A stretch of 64,000 bases of DNA from MKUN01 sp964481425 (GTDB taxonomy: Bacteria; Bacteroidota; Bacteroidia; Chitinophagales; Chitinophagaceae): NCBI GenBank assembly GCA_964481425.1, contig CAYZTM010000001.1:151527-215526 (forward strand). The letters run 5' to 3'. Below, in pieces: positions 54,317 to 62,416 of the stretch (position 1 is the stretch's first letter; every line of letters starts with the position of its first letter). Below the pieces are notes generated by a model that saw only the letters and a list, made by a program, of their open reading frames with translations, did no database searches and was not told where the DNA came from. The position numbers and the translations under genes were made by a program.

Positions 54317-55006
54317 ATGAGCAGAGAAAAAGGATTCTTGCGTCTTGCAAAACTATCATTTGCTGTAATTGCTGCGGCAGTCAGCACGCTTACATCTCGG
54401 GATGGGAAAGCGCAAGTTACAACTCCGAATGTTGATAATGATAATCACGATATCAATATTGAAGCAGCTAACGTAAAGAACCTAAAGCCGAAGCTTGTAT
54501 TAAAAGTCAATATAGCTAGTCCAGAAAATAGCCTGTTAGCCCTGCATGCGTCTCACAGTTCACATGCTTCACATGCGTCTCACGCTTCACATAGTTCGCA
54601 CTATTCATCTTCGTATGGAGGATCGGATTATTCTACTCCCTCAATAGCACCAGCGCCTGCGCCGGTGCATTCGTATTCAACACCTTCGTATACGCCAACA
54701 CATACTACGGTTGTAAAAGAAACCACCACTTCAGGCTCGGAAACGATGACAGGTACGACTAGCATAAGCAAAGAATACGAATTAGGCTCAAGAGTTTTGC
54801 ATAAAGGCTGCCAGGGACATGATGTGGAAGAGCTGCAGCAAATGCTTGTAAAACTGGAACCAAGCCTGACCGTTCCAGTGTCAGGTTATTTCGGAGATAG
54901 TACTGAAGCTGCCGTGAAAATGTTCCAGCAGGAAAATGAGCTAAAGCCGGACGGCAAAGTTGGTTCCGTAACACTTACTGCAATGAAGTTGAAAGATGGA
55001 ATGTAA
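54317..55006 (+). CDS. hxsA: His-Xaa-Ser repeat protein HxsA
   Basis: A 229-residue secreted protein: signal-like segment (residues 9-32, ending KAQ), a Asn/Asp-rich linker, then seven HxS triplets at residues 77-97 (HAS and HSS, once HYS). A Ser/Thr/Pro-rich linker follows and a peptidoglycan-binding domain at ~163-226 (GCQGHDVEELQQML, GYFGDSTEAAVKMFQQEN). HxsA is the named repeat protein and presumed modification substrate of the Hxs cassette; what is made of it is unknown. Its stop overlaps the hxsD start by 11 nt, coupling translation. Confidence 0.85.
   Translation: MSREKGFLRLAKLSFAVIAAAVSTLTSRDGKAQVTTPNVDNDNHDINIEAANVKNLKPKLVLKVNIASPENSLLALHASHSSHASHASHASHSSHYSSSYGGSDYSTPSIAPAPAPVHSYSTPSYTPTHTTVVKETTTSGSETMTGTTSISKEYELGSRVLHKGCQGHDVEELQQMLVKLEPSLTVPVSGYFGDSTEAAVKMFQQENELKPDGKVGSVTLTAMKLKDGM
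54545..54607 (+). repeat. Coding tandem repeat of seven His-Xaa-Ser codon triplets
   Basis: Seven consecutive 9-bp units encode HAS, HSS, HAS, HAS, HAS, HSS and HYS. The DNA is a CAT/CAC-GCN/AGT-TCN repeat with synonymous variation, so selection acts on the peptide and not on the DNA. It is in the middle of hxsA. Confidence 0.85.
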
Positions 55007-55358
55007 AATTGTCGCCGATAAGCTCGTTATCGAATTACCGAAGAAGGGTTATTCGGAGGAAGTAGTGTATAAGTGCTTTTATTGGTATGGTAATGCCTAT
55101 ACTATTGATATATCTGCAACAGAAGCAGCATTTGAAATAACCATTGGCGAGAATGGTGATCAAGCAATACAGAATGTTCCCGACTTAAAAGAAAGGATCA
55201 AACGTGATTTGATTGACTTTAAACTACGACATATTGTAAATGGAGAAACAAAGACGATTCGAGAGTTGATTGTCGCCAAGGCCTTTGCACACTACGATAC
55301 TAGTGAAGATCCGAGAACTGAGATAAGTGATCCAGTTGGGTTTACTCCATCGCAATAG
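54996..55358 (+). CDS. hxsD: His-Xaa-Ser system protein HxsD
   Basis: A 120-residue cytoplasmic protein. It contains EEVVYKCFYWYGNAYTIDI and, later, the LLNDYxLRE-like segment RDLIDFKLRHIV after which the family is recognised, ending in RELIVAKAFA. Found only with the HxsB/HxsC radical SAM pair; it may act as a precursor-recognition or scaffold protein. The start overlaps the hxsA stop. A later in-frame start is not favoured because the N terminus would lose ECKIVADKLVIELP. Confidence 0.8.
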   Translation: MECKIVADKLVIELPKKGYSEEVVYKCFYWYGNAYTIDISATEAAFEITIGENGDQAIQNVPDLKERIKRDLIDFKLRHIVNGETKTIRELIVAKAFAHYDTSEDPRTEISDPVGFTPSQ

Positions 55359-56889
55359 AACTAATAACTTCATCCAAATTTTAGCTACTTTGCCAGAACC
55401 TGTCACACATAAAAAAATACGCAAATTTAAAACGCTTGAGTCGTACGATGCACAAGGCGGCGAGGCATATTATTTGCTGCCGTTTCGTTTTCACCATCTG
55501 AATGTTGAGAAGGAAGTGCTTGTGAATGAGGTTGGTGATCACCTTGTGGTTCCGAATGGTACAACAAAAAGAATTGTTGAAAGGCAAATTTCGAAAGACA
55601 ATGATTTTACCCTATACGGTGATTTGTTGGCAAATTTTTTCATTACTGAAGAAGCCGTACCTCCACTCATCGATGTGCTCGCCACGCGATACAGCACGAA
55701 GAAATCTTTCCTAGACAATTTTACTGCCTTGCACATTTTTGTCATGTCATTGCGCTGCGAACATACTTGTCATTATTGCCAGGTTTCGAGAGTAACACAG
55801 GACAAAGCCAAGTATGATATGTCAATCGCTCATATTGACAAAGGCATTGAACTCATGATGCAATCTCCTAACCGTTTTGTCACGATGGAGTTTCAAGGGG
55901 GCGAAGCATTGTTAGCTTTTGAAAATATCGTTTATGCAGTCGAGCGAACTAAAGAGCTTGCCCCGCTACATGGAAAAGTTGTGAGTTTTGTTATCTGCAC
56001 TAATTTGGCGGTAATCACTGAAGACATTCTCGAATATTGCAAGCTCCACAATATTCTGATATCAACCTCACTCGACGGCCCTGCTTTCATTCATAACGCA
56101 AATAGAAAACGTCCAGGCAACGACAGTTATGAGCGGACAATAAATGGAATAGAATTTTCTCGTGAAATTCTTGGTTCTGATCGCGTGTCGGCCTTGATGA
56201 CAACCAGCAACCTATCTCTGGAGCACCCCATTGAAATCGTGGAAGAGTATTATCGACAAGGATTCCGAAATATGTTTCTGCGGTCAATATCCCCATACGG
56301 ATTCGCTGTAAAGAATGAGAAGAAGAATAGGTATGAGGTTGAAAAGTTCTTGACGTTTTATAAGGTCGCGTTCAACCGAATTCTTGAATACAATTTAAAT
56401 GGCGAGTATTTTTCAGAAGATTATGCCACCATCATACTTCGCAAAATATTGACCCCATTTCCGGTTGGGTATGTTGACCTCAATTCTCCAACGGGGGCGG
56501 TAACTAACGTCATAGTCTTTAATTATGAAGGCTCAATCTACGCGAGCGACGAAAGTCGGATGTTGGCCGAAATGGGCGATTATACTTTTAAACTTGGCCA
56601 TTTAGATACCCACTCTTATCAAGAGATATTCTATGGCGAAAAAGCACTGCAAATTGTTGAAATAGGCACGAATGAAAGCCTGCCGGGTTGTTCTGATTGT
56701 GCATTTCAAGCCTATTGCGGAGCTGACCCAATTCACAACTATGCAACACAGGGTGATATGATTGGCTATAGGCCAACGAGTAGTTTTTGTGCTAAAAATA
56801 TGGAGATTATACGGTACTTGATAGAGTTAATGGAGAATGACCCACGTATTCTTCAAATATTTGAAACCTGGGTAAAGCCTCGACAATAA
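55327..56889 (+). CDS. hxsB: His-Xaa-Ser system radical SAM maturase HxsB
   Basis: A 520-residue radical SAM enzyme. The [4Fe-4S] motif is C144-x3-C148-x2-C151 (RCEHTCHYC), with GGEALLAF downstream. The C terminus carries a SPASM-like cluster of cysteines C455, C458, C464 and C488 (GCSDCAFQAYC...SSFC), typical of enzymes that modify peptides. The front part EAYYLLPFRFHHLN is the shared HxsB N terminus. GTG at 55327 is the longest start and overlaps hxsD by 32 nt; a TTG at 55390 is an alternative. Confidence 0.85.
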   Translation: MIQLGLLHRNRTNNFIQILATLPEPVTHKKIRKFKTLESYDAQGGEAYYLLPFRFHHLNVEKEVLVNEVGDHLVVPNGTTKRIVERQISKDNDFTLYGDLLANFFITEEAVPPLIDVLATRYSTKKSFLDNFTALHIFVMSLRCEHTCHYCQVSRVTQDKAKYDMSIAHIDKGIELMMQSPNRFVTMEFQGGEALLAFENIVYAVERTKELAPLHGKVVSFVICTNLAVITEDILEYCKLHNILISTSLDGPAFIHNANRKRPGNDSYERTINGIEFSREILGSDRVSALMTTSNLSLEHPIEIVEEYYRQGFRNMFLRSISPYGFAVKNEKKNRYEVEKFLTFYKVAFNRILEYNLNGEYFSEDYATIILRKILTPFPVGYVDLNSPTGAVTNVIVFNYEGSIYASDESRMLAEMGDYTFKLGHLDTHSYQEIFYGEKALQIVEIGTNESLPGCSDCAFQAYCGADPIHNYATQGDMIGYRPTSSFCAKNMEIIRYLIELMENDPRILQIFETWVKPRQ

Positions 56890-58016
56890 TGCTGCTGAAA
56901 ACAAAAGGTACTCCCGTTAATGTGTTAACACCAATCGTTGGCCGCGTCACAAGAGACCCCGGTAATGTGGGAGAACACAGCATCTTTATTGCTGACGAAG
57001 GTAACATACCCCCACGCCAAGGATTTCGTTGCGCCTTTAGCATTGATTCCACATCTCTCACGCAATCGGCAATAATTAATATTCCCGATCTCAATCATTT
57101 GAATGACGGCGATATCGTTGTGGCAAACGAGGATGGCAACATAAATACGCTTTACCGTGTAAACTCGTATCATAATGTCCTCTTAGCTACAGAACGTTGC
57201 AATAGCAATTGTCTCATGTGCTCACAACCACCAAAGGACAAAAATGACGTTCCGCGCTTGTTTAATATAAACAGCCAGCTAATTCCGCTTATTCCGAAAG
57301 ATTGTATAGAGCTAGGCATATCCGGCGGTGAGCCAACCCTCATGGGAGATCACTTCTTTGATCTATTGGCCTTAATAAAAGCAGAGTTACCTGAAACGGA
57401 GGTACATCTCCTGACAAATGGCAGGTCATTTGCCTGGCATAACATGGCTGAAAGATTGGCGGGACTTGAGTTCCGGCGACTGATGCTCGGCATACCGGTA
57501 TATGCAGACTACTATCAAGTACACGATTATATAGTCCAAGCAGAAAATGCGTTCAATCAAACTATGCTTGGTGTGTACAATCTAGCTAGGTATAACCAGC
57601 GCATTGAGATACGAATTGTAGTACATAAATTATCGATTCCGCGACTCACTAGATTGGCAAAATATATTTACAAAAATTTACCATTCGTGGAGCACGTAGC
57701 CTTTATGGGTCTCGAGTACATTGGCTATACACCTCATAACATAGATAAGCTTTGGATAGAGCCGTATGATTACATGAATGAACTTGGTGAAGCGGTTGAA
57801 TTTCTAGCTGGGCAAGGTATGCACGTATCAATTTATAACACCCAGCTATGTGTATTGCCTGAGCGCCTATGGCAGTTCGCCCGTAAGTCGATATCAGATT
57901 GGAAAAACAGTTACCTTCCGGAATGCAATATTTGCACTAAACTAAACGACTGTGGTGGTCTGTTCACATGGAATCTAAAAAAACACAGTAGTTATATCAA
58001 AGCGTTCATAAAATGA
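56889..58016 (+). CDS. hxsC: His-Xaa-Ser system radical SAM maturase HxsC
   Basis: A 375-residue radical SAM enzyme. The cluster motif is C104-x3-C108-x2-C111 (ERCNSNCLMC). The C-terminal C346-x2-C349-x5-C355 (CNICTKLNDCGG) may bind a second cluster or zinc. Residues ~1-95 have a nucleotide- or OB-like opening of unknown role. Starts one base inside the hxsB stop. Together HxsB and HxsC are paired radical SAM enzymes, so the modification probably needs both. Confidence 0.85.
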   Translation: MLLKTKGTPVNVLTPIVGRVTRDPGNVGEHSIFIADEGNIPPRQGFRCAFSIDSTSLTQSAIINIPDLNHLNDGDIVVANEDGNINTLYRVNSYHNVLLATERCNSNCLMCSQPPKDKNDVPRLFNINSQLIPLIPKDCIELGISGGEPTLMGDHFFDLLALIKAELPETEVHLLTNGRSFAWHNMAERLAGLEFRRLMLGIPVYADYYQVHDYIVQAENAFNQTMLGVYNLARYNQRIEIRIVVHKLSIPRLTRLAKYIYKNLPFVEHVAFMGLEYIGYTPHNIDKLWIEPYDYMNELGEAVEFLAGQGMHVSIYNTQLCVLPERLWQFARKSISDWKNSYLPECNICTKLNDCGGLFTWNLKKHSSYIKAFIK

Positions 58017-58060
58017 GCAAGCTCGTAGAGTTTCCTAAGCATTTAATAAAAGGGGCTGAC

Positions 58061-58582
58061 TTACTTTCCCATAGGTAGGTATAAAGTGTCGATGTATTTT
58101 TTTGCCGTGTCCGTATTTAATATCGAAGTGCGTATCACCATGTAATCTTTGTTGTGATCTTTCACCCTTGGTTGTGTGGTTAAAGATCTGTAACCAAAAA
58201 TACCAGTCATAATAATTGCTGCAACGAAAAAAAGCGACTGTCCAATTGAGAAAAACCGAATATTGCTGTTGTTGATATTTATTTTATCTAACAGGTTCTT
58301 TTCTTTTTCCTCATCAGATAATGGCGGACTTGCCTCAGGTTCAATTTTTTTCATCGGCTGTAGCGTACCTGTCAAGGTCATCAATGTCATTACGCCGCAA
58401 ATAATTGAAACGATGAATATAGCCCATGTCCACACAAGTAGGTTTCTCGGCGCGTTCTCGGCACCCCCTAAGATGTCTTTAGAGAATGTAACTGTCAGCG
58501 TAATGATTGCTGTCGAAATAGTAATAAGCTGCTTTGTTGTCTCAGCAGCAAAGTCAAAGGACTTTTTCTGATTTTCTTTCAT
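58061..58582 (-). CDS. Three-helix membrane protein
   Basis: A 173-residue protein with hydrophobic segments at about 16-34, 49-72 and 111-131. A long charged loop (KKIEPEASPPLSDEEKEKN) separates the second and third, and the C-terminal tail is Lys/Asp/Thr-rich. No family recognised. It starts 3 nt after the stop of the small gene upstream, so the two are an operon. Context with the GGVCPLWPFC-tail gene suggests an immunity, export or effector partner; this is inference. Confidence 0.6.
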   Translation of the reverse strand: MKENQKKSFDFAAETTKQLITISTAIITLTVTFSKDILGGAENAPRNLLVWTWAIFIVSIICGVMTLMTLTGTLQPMKKIEPEASPPLSDEEKEKNLLDKININNSNIRFFSIGQSLFFVAAIIMTGIFGYRSLTTQPRVKDHNKDYMVIRTSILNTDTAKKYIDTLYLPMGK

Positions 58583-58585
58583 AGC

Positions 58586-58888
58586 TTAACAAAATGGCCA
58601 TAGTGGGCAGACACCCCCTCTGGCATTCAAAAAGGATGTATAATCTAACGATTCATCAATTCGCCTTCTCTTCCCGTCATTATCCATCGCATCAATCAAC
58701 TTCATTAGATTGTCTTCTGCAACTTGTTTTCTAATTTCAGAAGCGTAGTCTGATGACGTCATTCTATCAACTCCCTCATTAATAAAATTTATCAGCTCGT
58801 TATTCACAAAGCTTGAAAATGAATAGTTGCTGTTTCTTGCGCGTCTAATGGCAGCGTTGTAAAGACGTTGTTTTAAATCTTCTCTCAT
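58586..58888 (-). CDS. Small protein with C-terminal GGVCPLWPFC tail
   Basis: A 100-residue mostly helical, charged protein (KQRLYNAAIRRARNSNYSF). It ends abruptly in LNARGGVCPLWPFC: a GG, then eight residues with two cysteines at the ends, two prolines and a tryptophan. The rest looks like a cytoplasmic leader or folded carrier. The tail is reminiscent of a RiPP core after a double-glycine leader, but no protease-transporter is visible. Adjacent to the hxs operon on the opposite strand and followed by a membrane protein. Confidence 0.55.
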   Translation of the reverse strand: MREDLKQRLYNAAIRRARNSNYSFSSFVNNELINFINEGVDRMTSSDYASEIRKQVAEDNLMKLIDAMDNDGKRRRIDESLDYTSFLNARGGVCPLWPFC

Positions 58889-59526
58889 TTATTCTTGGTT
58901 TTACCTTTATGAATTTACTAATATTTATTTACTAAACTGGTTTCGCCAGATGCTTATCTGCAATGTTGATATTTATGTACTTATATCCATAATAATACGG
59001 TGTACAAGTTAATGAATTTTTACTTTAAAGAAAGGCTTGTAAGGTTCACTGCCCACTGCGTTTTATAGTTATTAATCAAAATTTCACCGAATGCTTGTCC
59101 AGATCGACGCATACTTGAGTTGTAATAATCAAGTGACATCCATTATAACGCGGGCCAGTGGGCAAAATCACCCAATGTAGGGATGGTAGCTGTAGTTTTA
59201 GCCAAAACACATACGAGGCAGTGTTCTGTTCTCATTATGGTGGAGTAAGGCGATGATTACGATAATTAGCCTTTTAAAGACCACCTATCTAATCCGGCTG
59301 ATACCTTTAAGAAAACTAAGGTATATGCACAGTACCTCGAGAGCAAACTTTCGCATTAATAAATCATTAAATAAGTCGGCTGTTGAATTGACGCGCGCTA
59401 ATTGTTAAGTAGTCTTACAAGCTTCTATAATTTAGACCTGCATCCTTGCAATAAAGTTGTTCAATATCTTGGAAATCTGCAAAATTGATATAAATTTGCG
59501 TATTGCATCTTTGCAATTAACTTGTT
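58889..59526. other. AT-rich divergent gap upstream of the XRE gene
   Basis: About 640 bases with no gene. The left end holds two copies of TTAGTAAAT in reverse orientation (minus strand) upstream of the GGVCPLWPFC gene. The right end holds the operator/promoter of the XRE-ImmA gene. Between them nothing was recognised; possible decayed sequence. Confidence 0.5.
59439..59517 (+). promoter_or_regulatory. Operator and promoter of the XRE-ImmA gene
   Basis: Two direct repeats of TGCATCYTTGCAATWAA lie at 59439 and 59505. The second contains a perfect dyad ATTGCA-TCTT-TGCAAT (59502-59517). TAAATTTG at 59491-59498 matches TAnnTTTG, so the dyad falls on the start of transcription. This is the layout of an autorepressed gene; the repressor is probably the XRE domain of the next gene. 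Confidence 0.6.
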
Positions 59527-60741
59527 ATGGAGGATAGGCCAAATCGGAATTTCAATGTTGATGACCTTATCAGTGGTCTTTTTAAGCCAGATACGTTGAA
59601 AGACATATTTGATAAGAGAATTGAAGAGTTAAAAATTTCGCCGACAAACGCTTCTGAAATATTGGGGATGGACTATCGCGCCATGCTTAATATATTAAAT
59701 GGGACAAAGAAAATTACGGATTATACAAACATTGTAAAGCTGGCCAATTTTTTGCGAATATCAAAAGCAGAGGTTGTGCAATTGTATTTGCGAGTATTAG
59801 AAAACAACTTTCCTGAGGAAAATCTAATTTCGCCCGAGAAAGTAAAATTCATTAAGGAAAATTTTGATTTAACATCCCTTAAGCAAGCAGGTTTTATCGA
59901 AAGTATAACGGACTTTTATGAAATAGATAAAAAGCTTACAGCAGCTTTGGGGCTATCGAGCGTTTTGGAATATGAAAAGCCAAATAGAGATGCGGCATTC
60001 AGTTCCGGAGTCGTTAAGCCGAGCAATGACTTAAACAGATCTCAATGGATAGCCTTCGCGAAAGCTACATTTGAACATATCGATAATCCAAATGAATACG
60101 ACAGACACGCTCTGGTTGAGTACTTTCCGCAAATAAGATGGCATTCTACGGATGTGGAATTTGGCTTGGTGAGTGTAATAAGAGAACTTTCACGATTTGG
60201 TGTCACTGTGATATACCAGGCCCCTTTTTCAGCATTGCATTTACGGGGAGCAACATTACCGGTAAATGATAAGCCTTGCATAGTATTGACTAATTATCGT
60301 GGCTTTTATCCCACACTATGGTTTGCGCTAATCCATGAATTGTTTCATGTCATATTTGACTGGAATGAGATACGCACCAAGGAATACCATCTTTCAGACG
60401 ATGAAGAAGACGAGCTGGTCGTGAAGACTAAGGAGATCGAAGCCGATAACTTTGCGAGAGAATATTTATTTTCTATTGAAAAGACATTGAAGGCTCGACC
60501 ATTTCTGAATGATCCAGCTTACATCGGCAAGCTTGCAGCGGCCAACCATGTGCATCCAAGCTTCCCATATGTATTTAATGCTTTTGATGTTGGGAAAAAA
60601 AATAGATGGGCCTGGGCGCTGGCAAATAAACACAATCCGGATATTGATAAGCTGTTGGCGGAACTATCGAATCCCTGGAAGAGTTTCAAGCCAATAAAGG
60701 ATCATGCGAAATCTCTAAAACATAAATATCATAGTTTATAA
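59527..60741 (+). CDS. XRE transcription factor fused to ImmA/IrrE-type metallopeptidase
   Basis: A 404-residue two-domain protein. The N-terminal helix-turn-helix (~residues 32-95; SPTNASEILGMDYRAMLNIL, NGTKKITDYTNIVKLANFL) is an XRE type. The C-terminal part contains H270-E271-x-x-H274 in ALIHELFHVIFDW and E305 in KEIEADNFAREY, the ImmA/IrrE zinc protease site. Such proteins regulate mobile elements and stress genes by cleaving a repressor. It is preceded by dyads suggesting autoregulation and followed by the P63C-like gene after 2 nt. Confidence 0.88.
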   Translation: MEDRPNRNFNVDDLISGLFKPDTLKDIFDKRIEELKISPTNASEILGMDYRAMLNILNGTKKITDYTNIVKLANFLRISKAEVVQLYLRVLENNFPEENLISPEKVKFIKENFDLTSLKQAGFIESITDFYEIDKKLTAALGLSSVLEYEKPNRDAAFSSGVVKPSNDLNRSQWIAFAKATFEHIDNPNEYDRHALVEYFPQIRWHSTDVEFGLVSVIRELSRFGVTVIYQAPFSALHLRGATLPVNDKPCIVLTNYRGFYPTLWFALIHELFHVIFDWNEIRTKEYHLSDDEEDELVVKTKEIEADNFAREYLFSIEKTLKARPFLNDPAYIGKLAAANHVHPSFPYVFNAFDVGKKNRWAWALANKHNPDIDKLLAELSNPWKSFKPIKDHAKSLKHKYHSL

Positions 60742-60743
60742 GT

Positions 60744-61394
60744 ATGGCACACAAGGACAAGAAGCCGCCTAAGTCACTGAGTAGTGCGGATAAGATTGTA
60801 AAAATAGATGATAGGCATACCCTGCCTGAATTGCTTATTCAACGTACAGATGAGGAAGCGTTAAAGCAATTTTCCGATTATAACCTTGATCGTGAAAATG
60901 AGAAATTCCAGCTACTGAGTGGAGTCGAAACATCTTGGAAAGAACTAAAAGAGGCACATTTAAAATATAAGCAGTTTATAAACGCCAAATTAAGGGAGTG
61001 GGAGTTCACTTTCCCAGAAGAACTTTATCGGCAATGGCGTAGGCTTAACAATTGGGACATGAATTCTACAAGTCGTCCGATGATATTTGCGGCCTATACC
61101 GTTCGTGACATTTATGGAAGCTTACCAAGGGAAATATACTCTACGTTAGAAGAGATAAACGAGTATGTATATCCTGGCATAAGAATGTTTAGATACTGCC
61201 AACTTCTTACAGAAGAATGTCATCGGGAAGTCAGGGGTATAATTAATTCAGCCGTTGAAATAGCTAAATCATCCAGTGATGTGTATGAATACAGGGTGAA
61301 ATTGGCCGCTGCATATGGCAAACCATTTAGCAAAAGCGTAGCCCAATTAGATGCATTTAGAGATAATGATTCGATTCTAGCCGCCAATTCTTAA
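60744..61394 (+). CDS. P63C-domain-like protein
   Basis: A 216-residue protein with no signal or membrane segment. Residues ~80-125 (REWEFTFPEELYRQWRRLNNW, RPMIFAAYTVRDIYGSLPREIY) match the W-x-FP-E-x-Y order of phage P63C-like domains, with a helical C-terminal part. The family role is unknown; it is found in phages and mobile elements. Its ATG follows the XRE-ImmA stop by 2 nt, so it is co-transcribed and probably functionally linked. Confidence 0.45.
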   Translation: MAHKDKKPPKSLSSADKIVKIDDRHTLPELLIQRTDEEALKQFSDYNLDRENEKFQLLSGVETSWKELKEAHLKYKQFINAKLREWEFTFPEELYRQWRRLNNWDMNSTSRPMIFAAYTVRDIYGSLPREIYSTLEEINEYVYPGIRMFRYCQLLTEECHREVRGIINSAVEIAKSSSDVYEYRVKLAAAYGKPFSKSVAQLDAFRDNDSILAANS

Positions 61395-61440
61395 ACCGTA
61401 TCGTTTCTACTGACAGCTTAAAAACAACACAATAGCAGAT

Positions 61441-61680
61441 ATGACTTTAAGTTACGACGAAGAATGGCGGTATGACCGGCTCGCCAAAGTAGCTCAAATA
61501 ATGAGCATTATTGACCCCGAATTGCAGGACGGTATTTCAAATCTACACGATCATGAAGGCTGCTTGACCGTTACTTGGATGAGTTCTGAAGCCATGACTG
61601 AAGAAGGACAGTCTACACTGCAAGGAATTTGGGAATTGTTGAACGAAGTATTGGTAATCCACGAGATCTTTAAATCCTAG
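61441..61680 (+). CDS. Small hypothetical acidic protein
   Basis: A 79-residue protein: MTLSYDEEWRYDRLAKVAQI, an SIIDPELQDGISNLHDHEG loop, WMSSEA and a C-terminal helix. No family recognised. 46 nt after the P63C-like gene and on the same strand, so it may be the third gene of the operon. The lack of stop codons and the distinct composition support coding, but there is no motif evidence. Confidence 0.5.
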   Translation: MTLSYDEEWRYDRLAKVAQIMSIIDPELQDGISNLHDHEGCLTVTWMSSEAMTEEGQSTLQGIWELLNEVLVIHEIFKS

Positions 61681-62416
61681 AGCCTAATTAAAGGAACACG
61701 CGAAGGTCATCTATACTGCGTACTCCGCTTTGCACTGCAAGCAGAACCCATCAAGCCACCGCACAAAGCCCACGCCGCAGGTTAAAAGGAATTCGGATTC
61801 CCTATTCGGCAAATAATCCGCCATGCCGGACAGACCCTTGCAAAGCAAGCGTCTGCCCGCCCGAACTAAACGGGTGCTATCGCTTACCCTTTAGATCGGG
61901 TTTGCCTGTCATATTATTTGCAGCTCACAGGGAATCCTCATGGCAGCTTCTGTGTCCTTTATAACGCGGCATCCATTCCCGCTCCAGTTCGCTTCAGACG
62001 TTCCATTCACTGGCTCTGCGGCAGCTACGCAGGTGCTAAAATCTATACACCCGGCCATGCTTCTTTAGCACTACTGCTATGCTTGGCCCTGTAGTTCATT
62101 GCTCTTGTTGCGCTCCGCTACGCTCACATTCCTTCCGCCTTATAAAGTCCACCCGCTGCCTCATCGTCAGTGCTCGCCTGCGGAGCCACCGGCTGCGTGT
62201 CGGGCGGGTGCTGGCACAGCCCCACGCTTATTTACATGCCTCGCACCCGCCCTTACTGTGCGACCTGGCACTCCGTGGCCGTATAGGTCGCCCCATCCTG
62301 TGGCGCTCGCAGCTTCATTCACTGCGTTATCACTCCATTCATTTCGCTTTTACGGCGAGCTTCCTAGTGTTTAGGAAACCTAAATTCACTTAGATTTACT
62401 ATAAATCTCATAGCAA
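61681..62416. other. Structured GC-rich non-coding region
   Basis: About 740 bases. The GC content jumps in 61740-62390 compared with the AT-rich neighbours, and the ORFs on either strand read as low-complexity, Cys/His/Leu/Ser-rich, not protein-like. Many dyads can be paired: CAGAC/GTCTG around CTTGC-AAA-GCAAG (61831-61855), TGCTAAA/TTTAGCA (62035-62072) and GGGCGGGTGC/GCACCCGCCC (62202-62211 with 62243-62252). Interleaved pairing is possible. It may be a structured RNA, an origin of transfer or a decayed element end. Confidence 0.5.
62202..62261 (+). other. Two interleaved stems (pseudoknot-like)
   Basis: A 10-bp stem GGGCGGGTGC (62202-62211)/GCACCCGCCC (62243-62252) and a 6-bp stem GCACAG (62214-62219)/CTGTGC (62256-62261) cross each other. 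The loops are 2, 23 and 3 nt. The crossing pattern is that of an RNA pseudoknot; DNA cruciform pairing could also use the first stem. Confidence 0.4.

Noticed and set aside
54545..54607. Tandem DNA repeat considered as CRISPR or microsatellite element
   Set aside because: Units are in-frame, vary synonymously and encode the HxS triplets of HxsA, so it is coding.
62079..62393. Overlapping open frames on the plus strand in the GC-rich block
   Set aside because: The translations are Cys/His/Leu/Ser-rich without motifs and the frames overlap each other; the region looks like structured non-coding DNA.
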